Shown in pieces: positions 42,664 through 53,197 of a stretch of DNA of 64,000 nucleotides (position 1 is the stretch's first letter; the number at the start of each line of letters is the position of its first letter). The position numbers were made by a program, and so were the translations under genes. Location: assembly GCA_964036275.1 (NCBI GenBank), contig OZ038434.1:38835279-38899278 (forward strand), in the 5' to 3' direction. Source of the stretch: Litoditis marina. Lineage: Eukaryota > Nematoda > Chromadorea > Rhabditida > Rhabditidae. The notes beneath the pieces were generated by a model. That model made no database searches. It had not been told where the DNA came from and worked only from the letters and a program-made list of their open reading frames with translations.

Positions 42664-45600
42664 ATGCTGACGTGTCCAGTGATTTCTTGTGGTTTTCCGG
42701 CAGTGTCAAAGTGCAGTATGGCGATTCATCTGCGCGCTGTTCACAACTTCGGTGAGCTACAACTGGAGCAGTTCAATGAGTCAATCAAGGACGTCGAGGA
42801 GGCCTCCAGACTTCAGGCAGAGCAAGCGTTCGAGCAACAAAAAGTTAGTTTAGTAGTGTAGTGCTTGCGCGGCGGTTCAAATACACCACCTAATTTGATG
42901 TGATTCCGTAACAGTTTTAGTACGTAACTGGTTCCGTTTCGTACCGAGCTTTCTCACCGAAAATATAGTTACCAAAAACCGGCTGGTTTACCGAATGAAA
43001 CCAGATAGATATAGAATTGACCAAAAGTAAGAAACCTGGTCCCCGTTGATTTGACCCAAAACTTCTATTTTTATATCAATTATCACCGCGTAAGCTTTTG
43101 AGTTCTAGATTCCTTTGATGTTACCCGATCATTTTCCCTGAGAAAGTTGAAACAAAAAGAAATCGGTCACCGACAACTTCGGTTAGTTATAGAATTGGCC
43201 AATGTTTCGAATTCCAGTACGGCTGTCTGGAACCTGAAAACTTTGTGCCCTGTGCAGGCACGAGCAAAAGCTATGTCCTGAGGAGCAAACTACATCCGGG
43301 ATACTGTATTCGATTCAGTTTGAGTCACACAGGAACTGACAATATACAGATGTGGAGGTTAGTGGTTAGTTGGTAGAGTGGTTAAGGAATTGAATTGAAT
43401 TGGAATTGGAATTGAAAACCAATTCCGAAGAATTGAATTGAATTGGTTTTTGGGTGAAACCAATTCCTAAGAATTGAATTGAATTGAATTGGTTTTATTG
43501 AGAGAAAATCGGAATTGAATTGAATTGGTTTTTGACAGCCAGAAAAAAAATGGAATTGAATTGAATTGGTTTTTCTTGAGAATTGGTAAAAAGAATTGGA
43601 ATTGGTCCGGAATTGATCCAGAATTGAAATTTCAAACGTGTGGAAAATGACAGTTTCTTGTCTTGTTCTATCTTGTTCAAATGTAAGAACTGTTTTACAA
43701 GGTTTTTTGCAGAAAAACATACTTTAAGAATTGAAATTGAAAGTGATTTTTCGAGAATTGGTCGGAATTGGTCGGAATTGGAATTGAATTGAATTGGTTT
43801 TTGAAAACATTGAAAGAATTGGAATTGAAACTTTTGCTATTTTGGAGAATTGATTGGAATTGGAATTGAATTGAATTGGTTTTTTGAAATGATGAAAGAA
43901 TTGGAATTGAAATTTTGGAATTTTCCGAGAATTGGTTGGAATTGGAATTGAATTGAATTGTTTTTCGGAATTGATTAACCACTCTATTAGTTGGTTATCA
44001 TGATAGCGGTTATATTGACCGAAGTGTCAAGCGCGGTCGCGTCACAACGAAGATTTGTCACTCCTCAGGAACCGAATCTTCGCTGTAGTTTAAACCGAAA
44101 TGTAGCGGGATCACCCTACAAACTACAAAAACAGCCGTATATCTTACATCGTCCAGAATTGCTCCAAATCCCGCAGAATAGAAACTAAGAGTTGCACACG
44201 TGCACCGGTTATCCACAAACTGAGGCTTCTGAAAAAACCTTGAACAACATCTTCGAATTCGATTAAAAATCCTACTTTGAACTTGTTCCATTGCAAACTC
44301 TCAGGTGTACTTCTTGTGCATCTGCCGTCATTTCATCCTGAGGATATTCTTACGACTTCCGTGGTAAATTTCTCCCCGAACCGACTCTTCTCGAACCAAA
44401 AACGAACCGATTCTTCCAGCACCACGTTCGCTCTCGGACCGAACCAAATACGGACACAAAGTGGTTAGAACGAACCGATTGCAGTGATTTATGCTAACAA
44501 TTAGTCGACTAAGCACCTTTTTGTTCGGTTACTTGTCGATTCGAGTGTAAAACTGGTTCGTTTTCTTACCAGGCCAGCTGGTTGGCGAAAATTTGGTTCG
44601 AGTTTTGTTTGGGGAGAAACTTCTTGGCTTCCGGGCCTGTTTCAATTGATTCAGTTGAAATTTCTTTACCTCCTAACCTCTAGATGGATGAGTTATGCTT
44701 CCATCCCTTTGGGGATTCAATTCATTGTGAGCATCTTCCATATTGCATTGGTTGTAAATAGAGTCGAAGAAATAATATGTTGAACATGTCGTCTAGATAA
44801 CTGAAGTTTTCAATAGGCAATCTAGGAGTTTGCACAGTGCAATATAAATTTTTCTCTATATCTTCTCTCTCTTCTCTTCCTTCATCTTTTTCTCTTATTA
44901 ATCTTAAAACAGCCTGTCATTGTAGTTAGTCACGCTTGTTCATACAAGACAGTATTTTTTTCATAATAATTCCATGATTTAATGATTATCCAGGTGCACC
45001 TCATGTAGTGCCACCAGAGGGAGACCCTTTCGGTCGCACAACGCCTACTCGCGAGAAGATGTCTGGATAACGGACCCAGATGGGGGCTCTCACGCCTGTG
45101 GCTGGCCAGCTGAGAAACACAAGGAACTTGAGGTGAATCAATAATAATAATAATAATCATAGTATTAATAATAATAATAATGATAATCATAATAATACTA
45201 ATACTAATAATATAATAACAATAATAATGATAATGATAGTATAAATATCAATTATAACGTGGAGAGCTCAGGTACAATGTGATCTCTGACCCGGATAGTA
45301 GTTCTCACGTGTGTGGTCCAATTATCATGTTCTCACGTTCGTCACGGGTTGTCACGTGTTAAGTCACGTCTCTATTGTCACTTGTATTACGTTTTTCTGG
45401 GTTTACACGTGTATGAATGTGACCGGCCCTCCCATGAAGACAAATATTGAACTTATTCGCTATTTCTACAGTAATCCTATAACCTATAACATGTTTTCTG
45501 CCGTGAGTTGCTGTGTTTGTAGTTTTTTTCTGTCAAAACTCGTGCATCTAGATCAAACTACAAACCAAATCCGATCATTTTCCATAATAGTTTCTTCCAG

Positions 45601-48600
45601 GTCTACAAGGAGGTAGCGTCCATTGTCGTGAAAAGAGAGGCGAAAAAGAAAAGTTCTGACAAAAGTGTTAAGGAGGCGCTGCTGAGTGCAGTCATGGAGT
45701 TGTCCACGGCACCAGAGCTTAGCAGGTCATTTTGCTTTCGTTGAGATTGATTCTTACCGCGTTAATCCGACTGTGCTTATAGATGGTACTCTAAAATGAA
45801 AACAAAAATGGCATATAAGACCTGGTCATTTGAAAACCGAAAAACTTTTTAAATGGCTAGGTCTTATATGATCCACTTTTTTCAAATCGAGAAAAACGCG
45901 CAAAACCCTATTGTATTAGTTTGATCCCATTGTTTTTTTTTTCGTAGGAAATTTTTTTTACTCTTGTTGGGGAAAATTGGGGAAATTTTTTGCTCTTTTC
46001 TTAAAACAGACCCATGTAACGTTTACCTCTCATGGTGGGTGGCTGATAGTAACACAATGCTTACCTCGGCTAGAACGAAATGAGGCGTAAATTTTTTTCC
46101 GAACTTGGTACACTGGAACGTAAAGTTCAAACTACAGGTCAACCTCATTTTTGTTCAGGTTCACTGAAGAAGAAATCGCAGCCATTCAACTACATCCGAA
46201 ATTGAGAGATGATTACGAGAAAAAACGGAAGTTCGCGGAGAAACCACAAACTGTGGGCAAAAAAGGTTTTTGATATATCTCACTTTCTTTGAACCGCGGA
46301 TGTTTGTGATATGCATTGTCTGTTTAATAATATTATAATTGAACTAAACATGAGGCTTTCGGTAAATCGTACGGGTATAGTTGTAGAATTGGCCGATTCT
46401 CTATCTAACCGGGTTTGTAGTGAACCTACCCCTTTGTCGGTAACCTTGTTTCAGGTTACAGGGGTAACCTGAAAGTAACCGAAAACCGATTACCCTCCAC
46501 GTTGACCCTAACTTGGTTATAAAGCAGGGCGATTTTGTGGACCGCTCCCGTGTCAACGGTCCTTTAAACTGCAAGTGAAAAGTGTATTGCAGTTTAAAGG
46601 ACTGAAGCGTTGAGATTGGAGCACACATGAACCACATTATCGTCCTTCTTTAACTGTCATTCTTGATGATCACCGGATTTCGGTTTTAGGTTACTTCAAG
46701 GTTACCTACTCAAGTAACCTGAAAAATGGATTGCCACATAAGAGTATAGGGATACCTTGAAACACGGTTAGGTATAGAATTGGTCACGAAATTGTTTTGA
46801 TGTCTTCAGCGAGGTCTATTTCATCTTAACGATTTTTTGGTAATTTAAATGGTCTGGCAACTATTTTCCCAGGTCACCTGGTCAGATATGGAGTTTACCA
46901 TCTAGAATACGGGTCTAGAACACATGGCAAATAGGCGAATAGAACGAAGAATAGGCGACGATTAACCGTCACCAACTAGCTCATTATCGAAAACTCACAG
47001 TTGACAGAATGTATAGATCAGTGCGAATGAAACAATCTATGTCTCTTCTCCCAATATAGTCACTGTTTTCCCCATAAAGACAGCAGAGGGTTCGATTAGT
47101 TAAGCGATGCGGGGCGAGCGGTCGTTGATTATTCGACAGCAGTTGAGAGAGTGTGCAGATCAATGATACGCAGACTGGCTGGCCCCTCGCCAGACCCCAC
47201 CCTCTACAAAATCGATGGTACGGTGTCCACAACGGTTTGACGAATCTTGAAAATGAAAAAGATATGAACTCGTACGTTAGCATTTGGTTTATTTTATTTG
47301 AACCTATGCGTTCATCGGAACTCGTTCATAATAGTAGAGTTATGGATTCCGTTCCAGTTAAGCATTCGTATAGTCGAACAACTGGGGAAAGGTCACAGTC
47401 GCCCCAAGTAGCTGAAAAGGGTGTATCGGCGATGGACCTACTGCTGGGAAATATGAACAAATCTACAGACATGGAGGCAGAATCGTGAGTTTTCTAAACT
47501 ATCACATCTTTTTTGTAGTTTGATTTCGATACACGTCTTGGCTCATGAATTATGACCCAGAACAACGGGTCAAACTACAAACACAGCGTGATAAAGTACC
47601 ATTCAGTGCAACCATGTAGCTTTGCTTCGAACTAGTTTTGAAATGAGTGTATTTTGTAGAACGATAGTTTGAAATAGAATAGTTTAAGGGTGTTTGAACT
47701 CATGTTTGAACACATTGGAGATGTTATTTATCGTCTGTAAGGAGAGTTTGGTTACGTTTGATGTCGGTATTTTGGAGTTGTAAATGAATGAGAAACCGAG
47801 AAAGTGGCCGTACACAAATTCTTACTCATTCATTTTTATAGAATACATCGACAAGAGGTTGACCATGGAACATCAGACTTCGAGCGGGATCGACCTTCTC
47901 ATGATCAAATGAGGCAAGGAGATGACCAGTCAACCATCGTTTTGGGATAATATTTGATAGTTTTCTATCAGCACGTATTAGTAGAAAAACATATGGTTGT
48001 CGACCATAGCTGATTTGTGGTTTGAACTGAACAGAAGCCTAAATCTACAAATGACCAAAAGGCGGAACTACAAATAGTTCGAGCCCGAAATTGGGGCCAT
48101 TAGGAAAGGGGACGAGGGTGAAAGGGGACGGGGGGTATGGCAAAGGGGACGAGGGCTGAGGCAAAGGGGACGAGGGATGAGGCAAGAAAACACTCTAAGG
48201 TATCGTGGAAAGGGGAAAAGATGAATCAATAATAAATATACAGAACAAGGAAAGTATTATGGAGTAATCGAAAATTAAATTTGACTAGATTTCTCTCTAA
48301 TTATCAATCCATCCCTCGTCCCCTTTACCTCAGCCCTCGTCCCCTTTGCCATACCCCCCGTCCCCTTGCTCTCGCTCAAAATGTATTCAGTTTTTTCGAG
48401 TCGAGTTTCGATTTGAACTTGCAGCTAACCACCCAACCACGCGCTCTCACCTTATTAAGAAGAGTTCGCTCTTTTCAAAACAAGCTTATACGAATACGGT
48501 GTATTCGGTTGTATACTGAACTGTTTGTAGTTTGATTCCCTTGCTTTTCGGTGAAAATTCGAATCGTCTGCATTGTAGCTAGATCAAACTACAACCAAAC

Positions 48601-48845
48601 AAAGATTAATCCTAGTTGTTTTTTTCAGGGAAACGTCTATGACTCCCAAAATCTCTGGTCGAAGCTCACTGGATAGGCTTCAGGAAGAACTTGTCGGGGA
48701 AGAACTCAAAATTCGCGAGATGAAGTTGAAGAGAGAAGCGCAGAACTCAAAATTTGGAGAAGAATTTCATGCGATGCGCATGCGCACGGAGCAAATCAAG
48801 CAGGAAATGTACCTGAAAAGAATGAAAATCGACGTTGATCTCTAA
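42664..48845 (+). CDS. C2H2-finger/coiled-coil family gene, paralogue D (344 aa; alternative 308 aa)
   Basis: Exons 42664-42843, 43218-43357, 44994-45132, 45601-45725, 46159-46265, 47358-47484 and 48629-48845 total 1035 nt. Start MLTCPVISCGFP; finger C-x4-C-x12-H-x4-H; helix QFNESIKDVEEASRLQAEQA in the same exon. YGCLEPENFVPC and LHPGYCIRF; CTSCSATR, WITDPDGG, HACGWPAEKH; VVKREAKKK; FTEEEIAAIQLH; KGVSAMDLLLG; last exon KLKREAQNSKFGEEFHAM. Closest to C: same fused first exon, TAPELS wording and alternative last exon (47842-47950). Inverted relative to A-C. A 613-bp palindromic element begins 16 nt past the exon 2 donor. The stop lies only 23 nt before a 483-bp hAT-like element, so the 3' UTR is disrupted or supplied by it. 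Confidence 0.76.
43374..43986. mobile_element. 613-bp hAT-like element of GAATTGG words in intron 2 of gene D
   Basis: TIRs TAGAGTGGTTAA (perfect, 12 bp) with direct TTAGTTGG at both edges (43366-43373 and 43987-43994). The whole interior is an expansion of GAATTGAATTGG with short unique breaks near 43640-43720. ORFs here are translations of the repeat. Confidence 0.75.
44363..44626. mobile_element. GGTTCGG-word element in intron 2 of gene D
   Basis: GGTAAATTTCTCCCCGAACC end and GGGGAGAAACTTCTTG end; outer ACTTCCGT/GCTTCCGG match 6/8. Confidence 0.5.
45142..45240. repeat. AAT/AATAATG microsatellite
   Basis: Imperfect (AAT)n and GATAATCATAAT words directly after gene D exon 3. Confidence 0.75.
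45252..45312 (+). pseudogene. Relic of gene D exon 3
   Basis: GATCTCTGACCCGGATAGTA followed by GTTCTCACGTGTGTGG parallels the WISDPDGGSHVCGW coding of the real exon; frame broken. Confidence 0.5.
46521..46650. mobile_element. P1 MITE with duplicated right end
   Basis: TA then AAGCAGGGCGATTTTGTGG; the right side reads GAGCACACATGAACCACATT before CGTCCTTCTT. Embedded in GGTTACC-word debris. Confidence 0.65.
47048..47246 (+). repeat. ~185-bp interspersed repeat in intron of gene D
   Basis: CCCATAAAGACAGCAGAGGG to ACGGTTTGACGAATC. Confidence 0.55.
47842..47950 (+). CDS. Alternative terminal exon of gene D
   Basis: TTTATAG acceptor, phase matched to exon 6, 35 codons then TAA: IHRQEVDHGT to DDQSTIVLG. 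Homologous and collinear with 34952-34847 of gene C with length change by a whole codon, which argues for coding constraint. Confidence 0.6.
48095..48375. repeat. Inverted-repeat element of GGGGACGAGGG words
   Basis: Arms of about 70 bp (GGGGACGAGGGTGAAAGGGG to the complement near 48305-48370) around a centre shared with gene C intron (38170-38345). Confidence 0.6.
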
Positions 48846-48868
48846 AATAACCTAGTTCTCATTCCTAT

Positions 48869-49351
48869 TAGGGTTGTTAATCGAGTTCGAAATTTCGAGT
48901 TTTCGAGTTTTGGGAAATTTCGAGTTTTCGAGTTTTGGGAAATTTCGAGTTTTCGAGTTTTGAAAAATTTCGAGTTTTCGAGTTTTGGGAAATTTCGAGT
49001 TTTCGAGTTTTGAGAAATTTCGAGTTTCGAGTTCGACTCGACTCGAAAATTTTCGAGTTTTTTCGAGTCGAGTTTTGAGTATATTTTGGACCCAAAAGAT
49101 ACATTTTTCGAGTCCGAAATTTTGATTTTCGAGTTTTCGCGTTCAAAATTTCGAATTTTCGAGTTTTCGAGTTTGGCGAAAAATCGAGTTTTCGATTTTT
49201 GAAAAATTTCGAGTTTTCGAGTTGTCCGAGTTTTGGAAAATTTCGAGTTTTCGAGTTTTGAGAAATTTCGAGTTTCGAGTTCGACTAAACTCGAAAATTT
49301 TCGAGTTTTTTCGAGTCGAGTCGAGTTTGGAGTTCGACTTTAACAACCCTA
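48869..49351. mobile_element. 483-bp hAT-like element of CGAGTTTT words
   Basis: TIRs TAGGGTTGTTAA (perfect, 12 bp); ATTCCTAT directly repeated at 48861-48868 and 49352-49359. The interior is tandem TTTCGAGTTTTCGAG with an inverted half, so the whole folds. Starts 23 bp past the gene D stop. Confidence 0.8.
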
Positions 49352-49359
49352 ATTCCTAT

Positions 49360-50330
49360 CACTCCAAAGATGCGAAAAAAAACTACTAAAAAAGGGTGGA
49401 ATCTTTTCTTATAGGTTGAATTGTTTTGTTCTTTTCTACACACATTTCTACGTTTTGTTCAAAGTCTGAACTCTTACACATTTTCCAACCCTCACGTTTT
49501 CCAATTTCGCTCGTATACCGGTATATCTCGATCTTTTATTTTCATCCGAGAACATCCTACGTTACATCATAATAGTTCCGTTTCATTGAAATCAGGGTAA
49601 ATGAGATATTGCTCAACTTTCGTTATTCGCATTTTTCCCATGTACGTCTTTTTATTTAGTTTACCGGTTTTCTCAATGCCTTTTTCCCATCATTGTTCAC
49701 TTGTTGTTGGAATGAATATGTTTGCTATGAAATTCCAAAAACAGTATAAAGAAGGACGATTATGTGGGCCAATCGTAACGGTTCAGTCCTTAAACTGCAA
49801 TACATTTTTCAATTGCAGTTTAAAGGACCCATGACACGGGATTTGTGCACATCATCGTCCTTCTTTAAACCAGAATATGGTGGAAAACATTTCGCTCTTC
49901 TTAATCTCAACACGTTTATCAAAGTTCCATAAGGCTGTTCTGGAAGTCTTATCTTGACTTTCTTTTTTTTTTCCTTTACCCTGCATCACACTTTATTATA
50001 GTTCGTTTACATTGGAAATGTAGTTTCATCTGAAAACTATGTGAATTACGACCGAAATGCAGCGGACTCAAACTACAAACAGAGAAGTCTGCTGGGTTTA
50101 GTGATCCGATTGCCATTTACAAGTCTAGTTTAACAGGTAATAGTCGCCGTAAATTCAACAATACCGCACAGTAAGTGGGAACCGGCGGGCTATGAATCCA
50201 AAAAGAAGAAGAGCTTAATGAGCGAAGGTTTTTTTCTGAATACAACCTCAGAATGGAACGTTTAATTGGGCAGAACAGATAAAAAGTATTCTCTCATAGT
50301 CAAACCACAATGGACACGATAATTAACGTA
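49360..50330. other. Intergenic between gene D and TTR-like gene 3
   Basis: Contains a P1 MITE (49749-49865) and a P2-like hairpin (50012-50082); otherwise nothing recognised. Confidence 0.4.
49749..49865. mobile_element. P1 MITE
   Basis: TA-flanked, AAGAAGGACGATTATGTGG and TCGTCCTTCTT ends. Confidence 0.7.
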
Positions 50331-50336
50331 TTTATT
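50331..50336 (-). promoter_or_regulatory. Poly(A) signal of TTR-like gene 3
   Basis: AATAAA on the minus strand, 17 nt after the stop. Confidence 0.65.
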
Positions 50337-50352
50337 TGAAAACAATTTGTAT

Positions 50353-52145
50353 TTACTTGGTGAACCATTCAAAAAGATCAATTTGTCCAATATCGAACTT
50401 TTTGTAGGTGCTCCAAAATATGTTCACCGGGACCTGACCAAGAACGATCTGTTGACTGCTTCTCTGAAATTGAAATTTGAGACAATTTTTCTAATTACCG
50501 GATTATTGGCTGATTGATGTGAATACCGAAATATCTAATTTCTTGTAAGTTGACCGAGGTTGACCGAAATTGAACAATTCGAAGACTGGGTTGCTGATTC
50601 AGTAAAATGTGCAAGATAATTGAGTCGTGGGATTCATCAACAACTGCCTCGTTTGAAATCAAGAGAACAACATCAACAACAGTTTATTGAGAAAACCATT
50701 ACACCAGTTGAAGAAGAACGATTATGTGGTCCAATCGCAACGTCCTTTAAACTGCAATACATTTTTCAGTTGCAGTTTAAAGGACCGTTGACACGGGATT
50801 GGTCCACATAATAGTCCTACTTTAATTTTGAAAAAAACCAACCTACCGATTGCAGGTGAATAGCACACCATGTTCGTACAAATATTGTATACTGATCGCC
50901 AACTGCTAATTGGAATACTATTCCGTACGGCATCAGACTAACCGAGAAAACATCTCCACAATTGTGATAGATGATCAAATATGGTTCCAGATATCCAAAC
51001 TCGAACTCCGTTCCGCTGATCACAAACTGTTCATAAAGGCCCACTTTCACCTCTGCCAACAGATCGTTGTCGTCAACTGAAAACATTCAATTTTTCAGGA
51101 TGGCACCAAAGTTCTGTTGTGTAGTTCATACCTTTCCTACTGAGACTCCTACAGTAACCTTAAAAACTTTCCGAGCTGTTGTGAAGCTTAAAATGTAGTT
51201 CAGGGAAAATTCTCTCATATATTTACTCTACCTGAGAAGGAGAATGAGGTAAGAAAATCCTCAACTTCCCCGATCAAAACTAAGTGAGCAAAACGGCTCG
51301 GAAGTTTCGAAATCCTCCTGTAGGAGTCTCAGTAGGGATGGAAAACACAATAGTTCGACTCATTTTACGATACGTTTGGAAATTTGACCGATATACTATA
51401 CAACATGATCAAACTACAGGCAAAGCTAAATGTGGCAAAATAGGCCGTACGCGTTCTTACGTCCTGTTGTGTTTGTAGTTTGATCGCGGTTCGTTTTGGA
51501 TGTTCCATGAAAATTGTGCGGTTGTGGAAGAGCAAACTTCAACTGGAAATCGGGAATCTACTTCAATCGATCAAACTCACGCGCGTTTCCCATGTCTTGT
51601 TCCCATAATTTAACGGTGACCTGAGGTTTTCCTGGATGAGGCGAAGATCCACACTGAAAATGGAATACAACACTACAATTTTAACCTCATGCTCTGTAGT
51701 CTCTGAACCTGGACATTGTGTTTTATATTGCAGTTTTTTTCTAAACCAAACTCAAGGTAGAATTTTTCATTCTGCGACGTCTGTAGGACTTCAGTATCAA
51801 AGTCTGTCAAATAGTAAATTCATGTGAATTATGAACGCAACATGGTCAAAAATGTGATCACAATACCATAATGTTACCAACCCCTGATGTTCAAGAATGG
51901 TATATGTAACCATAACTTGGGTCAGGTGCTGATCAGATAGTTTAACTCAGAGGCAACCGTTCAATAGGATTTTTTTCAGGTGCGGAAAAAGGATTCGAAA
52001 TAAAGAGGTGGGGGGCAACGAGCTGACATTGGGTCGGTGAAAGTATAACAAAGCAAACCTTGAATGAACCAGTAACGGTTATTTTGGCAGCTGAACCAAC
52101 GGTAAAAAGCGCGGCAACACCAAGAAGACTTAGCGTTCGAAGCAT
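50353..52145 (-). CDS. Transthyretin-like family secreted protein 3 (134 aa)
   Basis: Exons 52145-52059, 51653-51581, 51076-50943 and 50463-50353 join in phase. Signal peptide MLRTLSLLGVAALFTVGSAA, then KITVTGSFK. Exon 2 CGSSPHPGKPQVTVKLWEQD; exon 3 DDNDLLAEVKVG, FVISGTEFEFG, LEPYLIIYHNCGD (family IYHxC); exon 4 VNIFWSTYKKFDIGQIDLFEW. Four-exon structure and phases match the two TTR-like genes at 6 and 8 kb, but the sequence is more diverged and on the opposite strand. Secreted, extracellular protein by signal peptide; ligand unknown. A P1 MITE lies in intron 3. All splice sites look canonical. Confidence 0.85.
50711..50822. mobile_element. P1 MITE in intron 3 of TTR-like gene 3
   Basis: AAGAAGAACGATTATGTGG; slightly shorter because part of one inner arm is deleted (ACGTCCTTTAAAC). 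Confidence 0.65.
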
Positions 52146-52699
52146 ATACAATCTGTAACCACTGTATTGAGTGAATTATTCTAAAGTTCGCTGTTTTGGA
52201 AGCAAATCTATATGATGTATGTTTTGGAGTTGGTTGTTTTATCACGTTAATTCCGGTCGAAAGTCGTGCACTATGGGCATACCGACATTAAAGAATAACA
52301 AGCCTAACACTAGTTTTTTGTTTATCCGACAGCACAACTTTTCTCTAAGGGTTGTGTTGGTTTTTGCAGAGGAATGGTGTATTTCACAGGAATTGTAATA
52401 AATGTTTTTCAATTTTGGAGTTATTAGAATTCAATTCTCCACACCAACTATCGAATTTCAGAAATCTAACCGAGAAACCAACCGGGCCATCCCACAAATT
52501 CGGAGATAAATCTAACTTCCGATCAAACCCGTACAAGTCAAGTACACGTAAAAATGAACTATGAGTAGAGCACCTGCAAACATGTTGAACCACAAGTCTG
52601 CTTCAGATATTTTCCCTCTTCTTTCACTCTACTGAGTTTTTCTGATTATGAAAATGTGGAATATGATAAAGCAAAAAAAACAGCGAAAATGTGGTTGAC

Positions 52700-52726
52700 G
52701 AACACTAAGTAAGTAAGTAAGTATGG
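52700..52726. repeat. (TAAG)n tract, possible LINE tail
   Basis: AACACTAAGTAAGTAAGTAAG resembles the TAAG tail of the RTE element at 10477. No LINE body is visible next to it. Confidence 0.35.
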
Positions 52727-52884
52727 GAGTTAATACAAAAATGAGTTTACCTCATGAAAGTGATAATATTAGAACAATTACGCTTCTTGCACAAAAATGA
52801 CATAATTTGAGAGACAAATGCGTTTTACGTGAACTAAATAATGTACGGTGTATTTCACTTTCTGATGTGCCATCCTGATGTAAA

Positions 52885-52990
52885 AGCGCTCCACTGCTAA
52901 ATACGCGACGAACCGCTGCGCACGTGCTGATAATGAGCGACAATCTGACTACAAAGCGATCAATAATCGAACATCTCGATCACCCCGAAT
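52885..52990 (+). promoter_or_regulatory. Conserved upstream block of the macro-domain gene
   Basis: GCTAAATACGCGACGAACCG, CAATCTGACT and GCGATCAATAATCG recur upstream of the second macro-type gene (61590-61626 and 62092-62150). Position about 200-300 nt before the ATG suggests promoter sequence (inference). Confidence 0.5.
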
Positions 52991-53197
52991 CGACAACTTC
53001 TTAATTATTTAGTAGTTGGTTATTTATTATATCCAACGGTGCACGTAATCATTGTGTTGTGTTTCTATTCAGATGTGGTTATTATTAACATTATTACCCA
53101 TCCCAGTGGTTCAGTGAAAAAAACTGAACGAATAATTTGCTAACAACTTTATATGAATGTTTAGGTATATTTTGGAGTTTTCATTCGATCCGCGAAG

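Noticed and set aside
43382..43982. Minus-strand ORFs rich in NSIQFQ
   Set aside because: Direct translation of the GAATTGG repeat; no splice sites or non-repeat content.
14812..48845. Toxin-antidote or other selfish gene system
   Set aside because: The cluster is duplicated and fast changing, but nothing in the sequence (no paired toxin-like membrane or secreted gene) supports such a role.
48877..49346. Minus-strand ORFs rich in NSKTRK/FSKL
   Set aside because: Translation of the CGAGTTTT array inside a hAT-like element.
49877..50290. Possible gene between D and TTR-like gene 3
   Set aside because: No ORF with splice support and no similarity to neighbours.
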